Of a DNA stretch of 64,000 nt, positions 50,273 to 59,198 are shown in pieces (the first letter of the stretch is position 1; each line of letters starts with the position of its first letter). Location: positions 227,139 to 291,138 of the forward strand of contig NZ_JAAVTK010000006.1 of assembly GCF_012275535.1 (NCBI RefSeq), in the 5' to 3' direction. The position numbers and the translations under genes are program-made. The notes under the pieces were generated by a model. The model was not told the DNA's origin, searched no databases, and was given only the letters and a program-made list of their open reading frames with translations. The stretch comes from Hymenobacter artigasi. GTDB taxonomy: Bacteria; Bacteroidota; Bacteroidia; Cytophagales; Hymenobacteraceae.

Positions 50273-51418
50273 TTACTGCCGGCTGATGGCCTTACCTATC
50301 GCCTGCCACAGCACTTCGGCGCTTTGCGCCCACGAAAACCGGCTCAGATTCTCGCGGCCCCGGGCTACCAGCTGCCGGCGTAGGTCCGCGTCGTTCCACA
50401 GCCGGGCCAGCCCGGCGGCAATGCTGTCTACATCGCGCGGGTCCACCAGCAAGGCCCCGCCCGCCCCCGCCACCTCCGGCATCGAACTGACGCCCGACGT
50501 GAGCACCGGGCAGCCACTGGCCTGCGCCTCCACAATCGGAATACCAAAACCCTCAAAATAAGGCACGTACACCGTAGCCCGGGCCGCCGCGTAGAGGCCG
50601 GCCAGCTCGGCATCGGCCACGCGGCCGGTGAAATGCACCGCCGACTGGTGGCGCATCTGCTCATAAGCGGCCAGGATGGGGCCGGCTTTCCAGGCCTTAC
50701 GGCCCACGATGAGCAGCTGGGCATCGACCACGGCCGCGCCGCCGGTGGCTTTAAGCTGGTCGAAGGCTCGCAGCAGATTGCCCAGATTTTTGCGCGGCTG
50801 CAAGGCTCCGACAAACAGAAAATACGGCTGCCCGTGGCTGAATTTTCGGCGAACTTCCCGCTGGCCGGGCTCCGCCTGGGGCTGAAATAAATCGGCAGGC
50901 GCGTTGTAGGCCACGCTGATTTTTTCGGGCGCGGTACCGTAGGTCTGCACGATATCGGCCTTGGTGGCTTCCGATACGGCTACGATTTGCGCCGAGGCGC
51001 GGGCGAAGCGCGGCGAGAAAAAGTGATAATACTTGCGTTGCAACAAGCCCACATCGAGCGGAAAATGCTCAAACGCCAGGTCGTGGATAACCGTGACGCG
51101 GGGCACGCTTGTGTTAAGGGTCGTGAAGCCATCGGGGCTTAGGAAGGCGGCCGGCCGGTGCCGGGCCAGCCACGCCGCCACCGCGCCCTCAAACCACGCT
51201 ACGTACAGCAACGGATGCCGGGCCGGCGGCTGTAACACGTGCGGTACTACGTTGGGCCCAAACAGGTAGCGGGCATCGTAAGCACGGTCGAACAGGAAGT
51301 GAAACGTGACCTCCGGATGCTGCGCCACGAGGCGCAGAAGCGTCTCGTAGGTGAAGCGGCCAATGCCTTCGAGGTGGTCGCCGGGCAGCAGAAAACGGGT
51401 GTTTACGGCGATGTGCAT
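50273..51418 (-). CDS. Family 1/4 glycosyltransferase
   Basis: A 381-residue GT-B glycosyltransferase. The N-terminal acceptor domain begins HIAVNTRFLLPGDHLEGIGRFTYE; the C-terminal donor domain has YFLFVGALQPRKNLGNLLRAF, VHFTGRVADAELAGLYAAA and the nucleotide-sugar site PYFEGFGIPIVEAQASGCPVLTS (in part, with Glu residues of the E-x7-E motif). It probably adds a sugar (often mannose) during surface polysaccharide assembly. ATG 51418 is chosen; two upstream in-frame codons add five residues. A family A repeat separates it from the flippase gene upstream. Confidence 0.87.
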   Translation of the reverse strand: MHIAVNTRFLLPGDHLEGIGRFTYETLLRLVAQHPEVTFHFLFDRAYDARYLFGPNVVPHVLQPPARHPLLYVAWFEGAVAAWLARHRPAAFLSPDGFTTLNTSVPRVTVIHDLAFEHFPLDVGLLQRKYYHFFSPRFARASAQIVAVSEATKADIVQTYGTAPEKISVAYNAPADLFQPQAEPGQREVRRKFSHGQPYFLFVGALQPRKNLGNLLRAFDQLKATGGAAVVDAQLLIVGRKAWKAGPILAAYEQMRHQSAVHFTGRVADAELAGLYAAARATVYVPYFEGFGIPIVEAQASGCPVLTSGVSSMPEVAGAGGALLVDPRDVDSIAAGLARLWNDADLRRQLVARGRENLSRFSWAQSAEVLWQAIGKAISRQ

Positions 51419-51444
51419 TAGGTGATTACGCATTCAAACATACC

Positions 51445-51546
51445 CGTCATGCTGAGCAGAGTCGAAGCATCTCTACCTCAATAGTAAATCCTACTTACTG
51501 GATTAGTTGCGCGGTAGAGATGCTTCGGCTCCGCTCAGCATGACGT
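51445..51546. repeat. Palindromic repeat, family A (CATGCTGAGCAGAG variant)
   Basis: About 100 bp with arms GTCATGCTGAGC...AGCATCTCTACC and complement. Its loop (CTCAATAGTAAATCC...GGATTAGTTGCGC) is close to the reconstructed loop of the outer copy at 44553-44813, which shows where the inner element of that copy inserted. Confidence 0.85.
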
Positions 51547-51558
51547 TCTTTTTGTTTT

Positions 51559-52938
51559 TTACTTCCCTCTGCCGGGGATGAGTTGACTGATTTCGTTGCG
51601 GCGCACCAGCCCCGTGCCCAGCACAATCAGCCCGAATACTACGGCCATGATGCCTGATTCCAGCCACCAGCTCAGGAACAAACCGTATTGCAGGCCGGCC
51701 CAGGCCCCGCATAGCAGTCCGAAGCAGAGCAGCAGCCGGGCCAGCAGGCGGCCGGGCACGCCCACGCCGGTGCGCCGCGCCACCAGCACCAGGTAGCCCA
51801 CCGACACGGCCGCCGCGCAAACCAGGGTATCGACGGAAGCCGCGATGGCTCCGAACTTGGGCAGGAACACCAGGTTCAGGCCAATGTTGAGGGCGATGCT
51901 GAGGGCCACCAGCCAGCTCACGGCGCGCTCGTGGGTAGTGCTGGTGAGCAGCGTGCTATAAATGGCGAAGAAGCCGTGCACCAGCACGTTCACAAATAAT
52001 ATCTTCAGGCAGAGCGTCATACGGGCTATTTCGGCCGGGCTGCTGTGCTTGAACTGCCAGAACACCACCTCGCCCCGAAAAAAGATAAAAGCCACCACGA
52101 ACAGCAGCGGCAGCGTAACGATGCGCTGCCCGAAGCGCAGCAGCTCGCGCTGGGCCCCGGCATCCTTCGGCACACTGGCAAACTTGGCAAAAAAGAGCGG
52201 CAGCACCGTCCAGGCGTACATCATCACGGCATCGACCCAGCGGTAAGCGCCGGCGTAGTAGCCCGCCTCGGTGGGCGAGGCCAGGCGTTCGAGCATCACC
52301 ATGTCGATGCGCTCGTTCACGCCGTAGAGCAGCGTCATGAGGGCGAAGGGCAGGCTGGCGCGCAGGGCGGTGCGGGCCACGGGGCCTTTCCAGCGGTACT
52401 TCACGCGGCCAAAAAACCGCGTCATCAGTCCATACAGCAGCATCGTGGTGAAGGCCGCCGCGCCCAGCCGCGCGCCCACGTAGCGCGGCAGCGTGAGGCC
52501 CACCGGAATGAGCACCAGCACGGCCCCGAGCAGCAGAAATTTTTCGACCACCGAGAGCACGGCGTCGGTGTTGAATTTTTGATGGGCCTGAAGGGTACCG
52601 CGCAGAAACTGCCCGTACTGGGCCAGCAGCAGCGCCGCGCCCACCGCCGCCAGCAGGCCCAGCTCGGGGCCGCGGTAGCCCAGCGCCCAGCCCACCACCA
52701 GCATGGCGGCCAGGGCCACGAAGTTGAGCGCCCCGCGCAGGGGCAGCAGCGTGGGGAAGGTTTCGGCCATAAAGCCCGGCTCGGCCGCTACGCGCTGCAC
52801 GGAGTAGGGCGTGAGGCCCAAATCGGAGAGGGCGGCCACCACCAACGTGAGCGCCGAGAGCGCCGTGATGAGGCCAAACGTGGCGTGCCCGAGCCGGTCC
52901 TGCACCAGGTTTTCGACCACCACCCAGCCGGGTTTCAC
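51559..52938 (-). CDS. Wzx-type polysaccharide flippase
   Basis: A 459-residue multi-pass membrane protein of the polysaccharide biosynthesis/MATE-like flippase family, with about 12-14 helices, which should move lipid-linked oligosaccharide across the inner membrane. The only canonical start near the 5' end is GTG 52938, but it falls inside the first membrane helix: the upstream codons in the same frame (to about 53018) still encode IKRFFGNISFVVLLNLLV, exactly the missing start of helix 1, with no ATG, GTG or TTG. The true start may be a non-canonical codon (ATC 52989 is suitably placed) or the original start may be mutated. Confidence 0.8.
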   Translation of the reverse strand: MKPGWVVVENLVQDRLGHATFGLITALSALTLVVAALSDLGLTPYSVQRVAAEPGFMAETFPTLLPLRGALNFVALAAMLVVGWALGYRGPELGLLAAVGAALLLAQYGQFLRGTLQAHQKFNTDAVLSVVEKFLLLGAVLVLIPVGLTLPRYVGARLGAAAFTTMLLYGLMTRFFGRVKYRWKGPVARTALRASLPFALMTLLYGVNERIDMVMLERLASPTEAGYYAGAYRWVDAVMMYAWTVLPLFFAKFASVPKDAGAQRELLRFGQRIVTLPLLFVVAFIFFRGEVVFWQFKHSSPAEIARMTLCLKILFVNVLVHGFFAIYSTLLTSTTHERAVSWLVALSIALNIGLNLVFLPKFGAIAASVDTLVCAAAVSVGYLVLVARRTGVGVPGRLLARLLLCFGLLCGAWAGLQYGLFLSWWLESGIMAVVFGLIVLGTGLVRRNEISQLIPGRGK

Positions 52939-53104
52939 CAGCAGGTTGAGCAGGACGACGAAGCTGATATTGCCAAAAAACCGTTTGATGCGGAAGGGAG
53001 GGCTAGGTTTTGAAAATGTGCCCCGGGGCGCGGCGCACGGCCCGCAAAGCTACGCACCGCGCCGGGGCAGCCGCACTATTAGGTCCGAAGGGCTATTTTC
53101 CGGC

Positions 53105-53112
53105 TATCTTTG
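53105..53112 (+). promoter_or_regulatory. -7 box (TATCTTTG) of the chain-length regulator gene
   Basis: An exact TAnnTTTG match 66 bases upstream of ATG 53179, leaving a leader of about 60 bases. Confidence 0.5.
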
Positions 53113-53178
53113 CCCGCCGCTTTCCCGCTTTATGCCCAACTAATTTTTGCAGGCGGAGCCGGCGGTTTTCCTTTCTGT

Positions 53179-54261
53179 ATGTCTGCACCCTCTTTCTCGC
53201 TGGTGGGCCTGGGGCCCATTATCAACCGCTGGAAATATTTTGTGGCCGGTGCCGTGGCGCTGGCCGCCGTTGTGAGTGTGGTGGTGGCCTTGCTACTGCC
53301 CAACCAGTACCGCTCCACCGCCGTTTTCATCCCCACCAACCCGCAAACGGCCGACCCCGACCGCCTGCTGGACCAGGACAAGGAGATGGGCACCAGGCTG
53401 GAGCTGGGTGGCCGGGCCGAAGACCTGGACCGCGTCATCACCATCGGTGAGTCGCAGCCGGTGGCCGACGTGGTAATCAAGAAGTTCGACCTCTACAAGC
53501 ACTACCATGCCGGCGCGCCGGGCACCGATGCCGCCGATAACTACGTACTGAGCGAGTTCAGCAGCAACCTGAGCATTGTGCACAACGAGCGCGACGCCAT
53601 CGAGCTCACCTTTATAGACAAAGACAAGCAGCTGGCCGCGGCCGTGGCCAACGCCATGGTGCGGGCCATCGACTCGGTGAACCAGCAGCTGACGCTGGAA
53701 AACCGCCGCACCGTGCTCGCGCTCTACCGCCAGCGCTACGAATACCTGAGCACCAGCTTCGAGCGCAGCCGCCGCGAGCTGGTGGGCGCCCGCCGCCGCT
53801 ATGGCATTTTTGGCCTCGAAATGCAGGGCCGCTACCTGGCCAAGCAGCTCATCGAAACCGAGGCCGCCCTGCGCAAGGCCGAAGCCAGCGGCGGCGACGT
53901 GGCCGGCCTCAAGCGCAGCCTGCGGGGCCTGACCCGCGCCGATGCCGGCAACCTCATCAACCTGGAAAGCTACGTGGCGGGCACCGATTCGCTGGCCATG
54001 TTCACGACCCGCGTAACCGATTTGCAGACCCGCCTCATCGCGGCGCGCAGCGCCTACGAAACGGCGGAGCTTAGCATCAAGGGCCGGCTTTCGAGCGTGT
54101 ACCTGGTGCAGAAGGCCTACCCGGCCACCAAGAAATTTAAGCCCGTGCGCTCGCTCATCGTGCTGGGTTCCGTGCTGCTCACCTTCGCGCTCTCGGTGGT
54201 GTTCATTGCGCTGCTGGAGCTGTACCGCTACAACCGGCCCGGGGCCATGCGCCCGGCGTGA
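53179..54261 (+). CDS. Wzz-like chain-length determinant protein
   Basis: A 360-residue polysaccharide co-polymerase. It has TM1 at about 17-40 (WKYFVAGAVALAAVVSVVVALLLP), a large periplasmic helical domain with coiled coils (residues about 60-310) and TM2 near the end (SLIVLGSVLLTFALSVVFIALLEL). There is no cytoplasmic kinase domain, as in Wzz proteins. It should set the length of the polysaccharide. ATG 53179 is preferred over an in-frame start at 53110. The gene is divergent from the flippase and overlaps the ligase gene by 4 bases (GTGA). Confidence 0.83.
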   Translation: MSAPSFSLVGLGPIINRWKYFVAGAVALAAVVSVVVALLLPNQYRSTAVFIPTNPQTADPDRLLDQDKEMGTRLELGGRAEDLDRVITIGESQPVADVVIKKFDLYKHYHAGAPGTDAADNYVLSEFSSNLSIVHNERDAIELTFIDKDKQLAAAVANAMVRAIDSVNQQLTLENRRTVLALYRQRYEYLSTSFERSRRELVGARRRYGIFGLEMQGRYLAKQLIETEAALRKAEASGGDVAGLKRSLRGLTRADAGNLINLESYVAGTDSLAMFTTRVTDLQTRLIAARSAYETAELSIKGRLSSVYLVQKAYPATKKFKPVRSLIVLGSVLLTFALSVVFIALLELYRYNRPGAMRPA

Positions 54262-55745
54262 ACCCGCCCGTGAACGAGCAGCCGGGCCAGCGCTGGCGGT
54301 CTTTCGATACGCCCCAGCTCCTCTTTATGGGGTTTGTGGGCCTGCTGCTGGCCGGCGGCGCGGCGGCGGCCCTGGCCCAGATGCCGGCCCTGTTCCTGCC
54401 GGCGCTGCTGGCCGTGGGCCTACTGGTGGCCCTAGTGGAATGGCGCTGGCTGTACTACCTGCTGTTTTTCGTGCTGCCTTTTTCGCAGGAAATCAGCCTG
54501 TTTGGCGGGCTGAGTATGGACGTGCCCTCCGAGCCGCTGATGCTGGTGCTCACGGCCTGCGTGCTGGGGGCCATGATGCTGGGCGTGGGCCACATTCCGC
54601 GCCGCGAGCTGATAAACCCGCTGCTGGTCATTCTGTCCCTGATGCTGCTGTGGACGGCCGTCGACCTCCTGTTTTCGGTTGATACGCTCAAGTCCTTTAA
54701 GTACCTGCTGGCCAAGGTGTGGTATATCGTGCCCTTCCTGCTGGGCACGCTGCTGATAGTGCGGCGGCCCAACGACACCTGGCGCTTCGCGGCCGTGTAC
54801 GTGGCCGGAGCCGCCCTGAGCGTGCTGTACGTGGCCAGTCGCCACGCTACCAGGGGCTTCAGCTTCGCCGAAATTAACTGGGCGCTGCACCCGTTTTTTC
54901 GCAACCACGTTATTTACGCGGCCATGCTGGCGCTGCTGGTGCCGTTTGCCTGGTTTGCCATTCAGGCCACGAGCCGGGGCGGCGCGCGGCTGGCGTGGCG
55001 CGTGGGGCTGGGCATTGTGCTGTTTGGCCTGCTCACGTCCTACACCCGGGCGTCCATTCTGTCGCTGCCCATCGCGGCGCTGTTTTATCTGGTGATGCGC
55101 CTGCGCCTCACGCGGGTGGTGCTGCTGGCCGTGGCCGTGGCCGTAACGCTGGGCGTGACGTACGTGGCGACCGGCGACCGGTACATGGAATTTGCGCCCA
55201 ACTACGAGCGCACGGTGTTCAACGGCCAGAACTTCGAAAAGCACCTCGAAGCCACCTACAAGCTGCAGGACGTGTCGGGCATGGAGCGGGTGTACCGCTG
55301 GGTGGCCGCCGCCCGCATGATTGGCGACAAGCCCATCACCGGCAGCGGCGCGGCCACCTTCTACCCCGAATACAAGCGCTACACGGTGAAGAGCTTCCGC
55401 ACCTACGTAAGCGACAACCCCGAAAAATCGACCACGCACAACTACTTCCTGCTGCAGCTGGCCGAGCAGGGAATTCCGGGCTTTCTGCTGTTCATCACGC
55501 TGATTGCCACGTCGCTAGTATTCGCCGAAAACCTCTACCACCGCTCCCACGCGCAGCCCGAGGTGCGCCGCGTGGTGCTGGCCGCGTCGCTGTCGCTGGT
55601 GGTCATCATCTTCCATCTCACGCTCAATGAGCTGATTGAGGTGGACAAGATTGGACCGGTGTTTTTCCTCTGCCTGGCCCTGCTGGTGCGTGCGCAGTCG
55701 TGGCTGGATGAGGCCACCGACCCGGCCAACACGACACCAGCCTGA
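54258..55745 (+). CDS. O-antigen ligase/polymerase family protein
   Basis: A 495-residue multi-pass membrane protein of the Wzy/WaaL (O-antigen_lig) superfamily with about 12 helices and a large periplasmic loop (about residues 300-390) that includes the conserved-type region STTHNYFLLQLAEQGIPGF, with the His expected in WaaL-type ligases. It polymerises or ligates surface polysaccharide. GTG 54258 overlaps the stop of the chain-length gene, so the two are coupled. Confidence 0.83.
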   Translation: MNPPVNEQPGQRWRSFDTPQLLFMGFVGLLLAGGAAAALAQMPALFLPALLAVGLLVALVEWRWLYYLLFFVLPFSQEISLFGGLSMDVPSEPLMLVLTACVLGAMMLGVGHIPRRELINPLLVILSLMLLWTAVDLLFSVDTLKSFKYLLAKVWYIVPFLLGTLLIVRRPNDTWRFAAVYVAGAALSVLYVASRHATRGFSFAEINWALHPFFRNHVIYAAMLALLVPFAWFAIQATSRGGARLAWRVGLGIVLFGLLTSYTRASILSLPIAALFYLVMRLRLTRVVLLAVAVAVTLGVTYVATGDRYMEFAPNYERTVFNGQNFEKHLEATYKLQDVSGMERVYRWVAAARMIGDKPITGSGAATFYPEYKRYTVKSFRTYVSDNPEKSTTHNYFLLQLAEQGIPGFLLFITLIATSLVFAENLYHRSHAQPEVRRVVLAASLSLVVIIFHLTLNELIEVDKIGPVFFLCLALLVRAQSWLDEATDPANTTPA

Positions 55746-55747
55746 CC

Positions 55748-56308
55748 TTACGAACGGTACTCGGCCACCACCTGTCCGATTTGGCCCAGGTGCCGCTCAA
55801 CGTGCTTGGCCAGGAAGTAAACGAAGTCATACACGTCCATCTTGCCCAGGTCGTTTACCGACATGGTTGTGTGGTAGAGTACGCCTTCGCCATTGGGCAG
55901 GCGGCCCAGCACCGCTTGGCACTGCTGCAGCTGCTGCCGGAGCGTGGCAGCCACTTGCGGCCCCGATTTCAAGCCCTGCGGTGCCATGTGGTTGGGCCGC
56001 ATCCATTTGAAGGCCCCCGGCTGGTTAATCTCATCAAGGCGAACGCGGACCGACTGCCGGTTGGCCAGCTCGGTGGCAAGGTCCAGCCCATGGGCATTTT
56101 TGAGCGCTTTAGCCGTCCCTTTCTCAATCAGAATGAGCAGAAAATGATTGGTGAGGGCAACGTGTTCGAGAATCTCGTCGATGGTCCAGCCGCCGTTGGC
56201 GGGGTGGTAGCTTCGCAAAGGGGCCGGGGCCGCAAACCAGCCGTCGAGCTGGTCGAAGGCGGTGGTCAGCTGCTGGCTGATTTCGGCAATTAAAACGGTG
56301 GGGGCCAT
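55748..56308 (-). CDS. DinB-family protein
   Basis: A 186-residue four-helix-bundle protein of the DinB/YfiT-like metalloenzyme superfamily. Expected metal-ligand His residues are seen in LEHVALTNHFLL and HVERHLGQI. Many members act as thiol S-transferases (for example with bacillithiol), others are stress-induced with no known role. It starts 6 bases after the phosphatase gene on the same strand, so the two are probably co-transcribed. It converges with the O-antigen ligase gene, with only 2 bases between the stop codons. Confidence 0.85.
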   Translation of the reverse strand: MAPTVLIAEISQQLTTAFDQLDGWFAAPAPLRSYHPANGGWTIDEILEHVALTNHFLLILIEKGTAKALKNAHGLDLATELANRQSVRVRLDEINQPGAFKWMRPNHMAPQGLKSGPQVAATLRQQLQQCQAVLGRLPNGEGVLYHTTMSVNDLGKMDVYDFVYFLAKHVERHLGQIGQVVAEYRS

Positions 56309-56314
56309 CGCGGG

Positions 56315-57619
56315 CTACTTGAACCGGCAGCTAAGAATCGTCACGTCATCGGCGAAGTGCGAGCCGCGCGAGCTGTAGGCGTCGATGGTGCGCAGCATTT
56401 CCTGGTGCAGCCTGGGCAGCGGCAGGTAGCGGCTGCGGTGCAGCACGGCCAGCACGCCTTCCTCGCCAAACTCGTTGCCGTCGGCGTCGAACACTTCGGT
56501 GAGGCCGTCGGTATAAAGCAGCAGCAGCGATTGGTGCGGGATTTCGATTTCGCCCACCTGCAGCAACGGCAGTTCTTCCATAATGCCCAGCATCACGGTG
56601 CCGTCCTTGAGTGTGGTCACGGTGCCGTTGTCGGCCAGCAGCAGGGGGTCGTTGTGGCCGGCATTCACGAATTGCAGGCGGCGGGTGCGGCGGTTATAGA
56701 TGCCCAGAAAGGCCGTGATAAATTTCTCGCCGCCCGAGTTTCGAAACAGCAAGTGGTTGAGTTCGGGCACGATGGTAGCCAGCGGCACGCCCTGGCGCAG
56801 CAGCGTGCGCAGCCCGGCCTGGAAGTTCGACATGAGCAGCGACGCGGGCACGCCCTTGCCGCTCACATCGGCCACGCACAGCAGCAGGCGGTCGGCGTCG
56901 ATTTCGACTACGTCGTAGTAGTCGCCCCCGATTTCGGTGTGCGGCACGTAGCTGCGCTCAATGGCCAGGTCGGCATCGTTGGGCAGCTGGCGCGGGAAGA
57001 GCATGGCCTGCACCTCCTGGGCAATCTCGATTTCCTTGCGCACGGCGGCATCGGCCACGCGCTGGGCCTGCAGGCGGCGGTTTTCCACGGCCCCCATCAG
57101 CGTGTTGGCCAGCGAGGTGAGGAAGGGAATGAGCTGCTGGCGGTCAAAGTCGGTGCGCAGGCCGCCCACGAACACGTAGGCCATTACCCGGCGCTGCCGC
57201 AGAATGGGCAGCACCAGCTCGTATTTGCTCCAGTCTGGCCCCAGCAACAGGTCTTCCACGGCTTGCGGCTCCTGCACTTCGCCACCGAGCAAGGCGGGCG
57301 AGAGCGTCAGCTTTTCGGCCGTGGTCAGGTCGCAGCCCAAAGCAAGGCGGGCGCGAAAATGGTCGTCCTCGCGGGCAAATAGAACCAGCTGCACCACGTT
57401 GCGCTGGCCCTGCAGGGTGAGGCGCAGCATGTGGTACAGCTCATCCACGGAGTGGTCGCGGGCCGTCATGTCGTAGGCCACGCCCAGCACCGTATCCAGC
57501 TCGAACTGTTTGAGTTGCAACTGGCGACGCAGCTGCTTGAGCTGCTCATCGCGCGTGGCGAGCTGGGCGGCGGAGTCAGCCGGTGGTTCGGTGGGAGAAT
57601 TGGGAGCGACAGCAGGCAT
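56315..57619 (-). CDS. PP2C-type (SpoIIE family) serine phosphatase with GAF-like sensor
   Basis: A 434-residue protein: N-terminal coiled coil (RDEQLKQLRRQLQLKQFELD), a GAF-like domain (about 45-180), a helical linker (EIEIAQEVQAMLFPRQLP, typical of RsbU) and a PP2C phosphatase domain (about 215-430) with metal-binding IGGDYYDVVEID, DVSGKGVPASLLMSNF, NAGHNDPLLL, YTDGLTEVFDADG and FADDVTILSCRF. Such phosphatases control partner-switching systems by dephosphorylating anti-anti-sigma factors; no STAS or anti-sigma kinase gene is adjacent, so its target is elsewhere. Confidence 0.88.
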   Translation of the reverse strand: MPAVAPNSPTEPPADSAAQLATRDEQLKQLRRQLQLKQFELDTVLGVAYDMTARDHSVDELYHMLRLTLQGQRNVVQLVLFAREDDHFRARLALGCDLTTAEKLTLSPALLGGEVQEPQAVEDLLLGPDWSKYELVLPILRQRRVMAYVFVGGLRTDFDRQQLIPFLTSLANTLMGAVENRRLQAQRVADAAVRKEIEIAQEVQAMLFPRQLPNDADLAIERSYVPHTEIGGDYYDVVEIDADRLLLCVADVSGKGVPASLLMSNFQAGLRTLLRQGVPLATIVPELNHLLFRNSGGEKFITAFLGIYNRRTRRLQFVNAGHNDPLLLADNGTVTTLKDGTVMLGIMEELPLLQVGEIEIPHQSLLLLYTDGLTEVFDADGNEFGEEGVLAVLHRSRYLPLPRLHQEMLRTIDAYSSRGSHFADDVTILSCRFK

Positions 57620-57667
57620 GCGGCAAGGTAAGCAATGCGCCGGAAATCCGAGCGCGGGGCCACAAAC

Positions 57668-58855
57668 TTACACCGCTACGGGCGTTTTAGGGTCGTAGGC
57701 ATCGCGCAGGCCGTTGCCGAGCAGGTTGAAGCTGAGCACGAGCAGCGAAATGGCCGCGCCGGGCAGCAGCGTGAGCCACACGCCGGCCTCGGTACCCAGC
57801 AAATCGTAGCCTTCCTTCACCATCAGGCCCCAGCTGGGCGCGGGCGGCTGCACCCCCAGGCCCAGGAAGCTCAGGCCCGCTTCGAGCAAAATAGCCGAAG
57901 CGAAATTACTGGTGGCCAGCACGATGAGCGGGCCGCGCATGTTGGGCAGCAGGTGCCGCGCAATGAGGCGCGACGTGGGCAGCCCCAGTACCCGGCCGGC
58001 CTCCACGAAGGTGGCCGAGCGCAGGCTCAGCATCTGGCCGCGCACCACGCGGGCCACATCCACCCACATGGTGAGGCCCACCGCCACAAAGCTGACCCAC
58101 ACGCCTTTGCTATCGAGCGCCAGCGAAATAGCAATGACCAGCATGATGCCCGGAATGCTCCACACCACGGTCATCACCCCCAGCAAAACGGAATCGACCC
58201 AGCCGCCGAAGTAGCCGGCCACCGCGCCCACGGCCATGCCCAGCACCACCGAAATAAGCACCGCTACCAGCCCGATACCCAGCGAGATGCGCGTGCCCAG
58301 CAGCAGCCGGCTCAGCTCGTCGCGCCCGGCTTTGTCGGTACCCAGGGCGTAGGTACGCGTAGTAAGGTGTCTGGCTTTGACTTCGCGCTGCAATTCGGCC
58401 GCAGAGCCGGCGTGGCCCACCACGGCCGCCAGCGCCAGCCGCCGCTGCCGGCCCGCCTCGGCCGAGTGTTCGCCCAGCGGTTTCAGCACGATGGAATCGC
58501 CGGCAAACCGGTAGCCGCCGATGGGCGTTTCCTGCACTTCGGGCTCGCGGCCGCGCAGCCAGGTACTGAAAATATTGGCCGGAGCCAGGCCGGTGCGGGA
58601 CGAGTCGGGCAGGGGCTGGCGCAGCAGCAGCACCCGCAGCCCGGGCGGCTCCTTCTGAATCTGGACGAAGCCGTGGTTGGCGTTGGGCGAGTTATCGGGC
58701 AGCACCCAGTAGCCCAGCAGCGCTACCAGCGTGCACAGGGCAATAAAGGCCAGCCCGGCCACGGCGGGCCGATTTTGCCACAGGCGCTGGCGCACGTAGT
58801 AGCCGGGCGGCCGGGCGGCGGCGGCCGTAGTGGGGGGCGCTGCCGTAACTGCCAT
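57668..58855 (-). CDS. ABC transporter permease (OppC/DppC type)
   Basis: A 395-residue permease. It has an N-terminal cytoplasmic tail, TM1 (AGLAFIALCTLVALLGYWVL), a long periplasmic segment of about 130 residues, and the BPD permease domain starting at LGTDKAGRDELSRLLLGTRISLGIG with about five helices and the EAA-like loop (EAGRVLGLPTSRLIARHLLPN). It probably serves peptide or nickel uptake or export; no partner genes are adjacent. Start: ATG 58855, or GTG 58861 two codons earlier. Confidence 0.85.
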   Translation of the reverse strand: MAVTAAPPTTAAAARPPGYYVRQRLWQNRPAVAGLAFIALCTLVALLGYWVLPDNSPNANHGFVQIQKEPPGLRVLLLRQPLPDSSRTGLAPANIFSTWLRGREPEVQETPIGGYRFAGDSIVLKPLGEHSAEAGRQRRLALAAVVGHAGSAAELQREVKARHLTTRTYALGTDKAGRDELSRLLLGTRISLGIGLVAVLISVVLGMAVGAVAGYFGGWVDSVLLGVMTVVWSIPGIMLVIAISLALDSKGVWVSFVAVGLTMWVDVARVVRGQMLSLRSATFVEAGRVLGLPTSRLIARHLLPNMRGPLIVLATSNFASAILLEAGLSFLGLGVQPPAPSWGLMVKEGYDLLGTEAGVWLTLLPGAAISLLVLSFNLLGNGLRDAYDPKTPVAV

Positions 58856-58863
58856 GGCCACCG

Positions 58864-59121
58864 CTAGCGGGTGTTGTGTTGCAGCAGGCCTTCCTTCGAG
58901 GCCAGGTAGGCCGCGTCGCGGGCAATGGCGCCGAAAGACGTGGTTTCGTAGGCCAGCTCGGTGTCGGGGTCGGGCCAGTAGCTGCGGATGAGGCCCTGCT
59001 CGAGCAAGGTGCGGAGCTGGTCTTCGAGCTCATTAGCGGGCAGGCCGGTTTTCTGCAGCAGCGTGCGGAACGGGGTGACGAAGTACAGCTCGTCGAGCAG
59101 GTCGAATTCGGGGTCAGTCAC
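58864..59121 (-). CDS. Small protein, possibly winged-helix
   Basis: An 85-residue protein with helix-turn-helix-like spacing (FDLLDELYFVTPFRTLLQKT, then ELEDQLRTLLEQGLIRSYWPDP resembling a recognition helix and wing). No family is assigned with confidence. GTG 59121 is preferred because a -7 box at 59151-59158 excludes the longer ATG 59175 start. It ends 9 bases before the ABC permease ATG and is co-directional, so it may be translated from the same mRNA. Confidence 0.6.
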   Translation of the reverse strand: MTDPEFDLLDELYFVTPFRTLLQKTGLPANELEDQLRTLLEQGLIRSYWPDPDTELAYETTSFGAIARDAAYLASKEGLLQHNTR

Positions 59122-59150
59122 TGAGATTAGAGCGTGCGTGGGTCTTTGGG

Positions 59151-59158
59151 CAAATGTA
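59151..59158 (-). promoter_or_regulatory. -7 box (TACATTTG)
   Basis: An exact TAnnTTTG match on the minus strand, 29 bases before GTG 59121. It lies inside the longer reading frame of the small gene and argues for the shorter start. Confidence 0.5.
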
Positions 59159-59198
59159 AGCCCGGCAGGTGGCATTACTCCGAAGCCACTACCGACGG

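Noticed and set aside
57635..58867. 410-codon plus-strand frame over the ABC permease
   Set aside because: Shadow of the permease; His/Gln-rich and without membrane helices.
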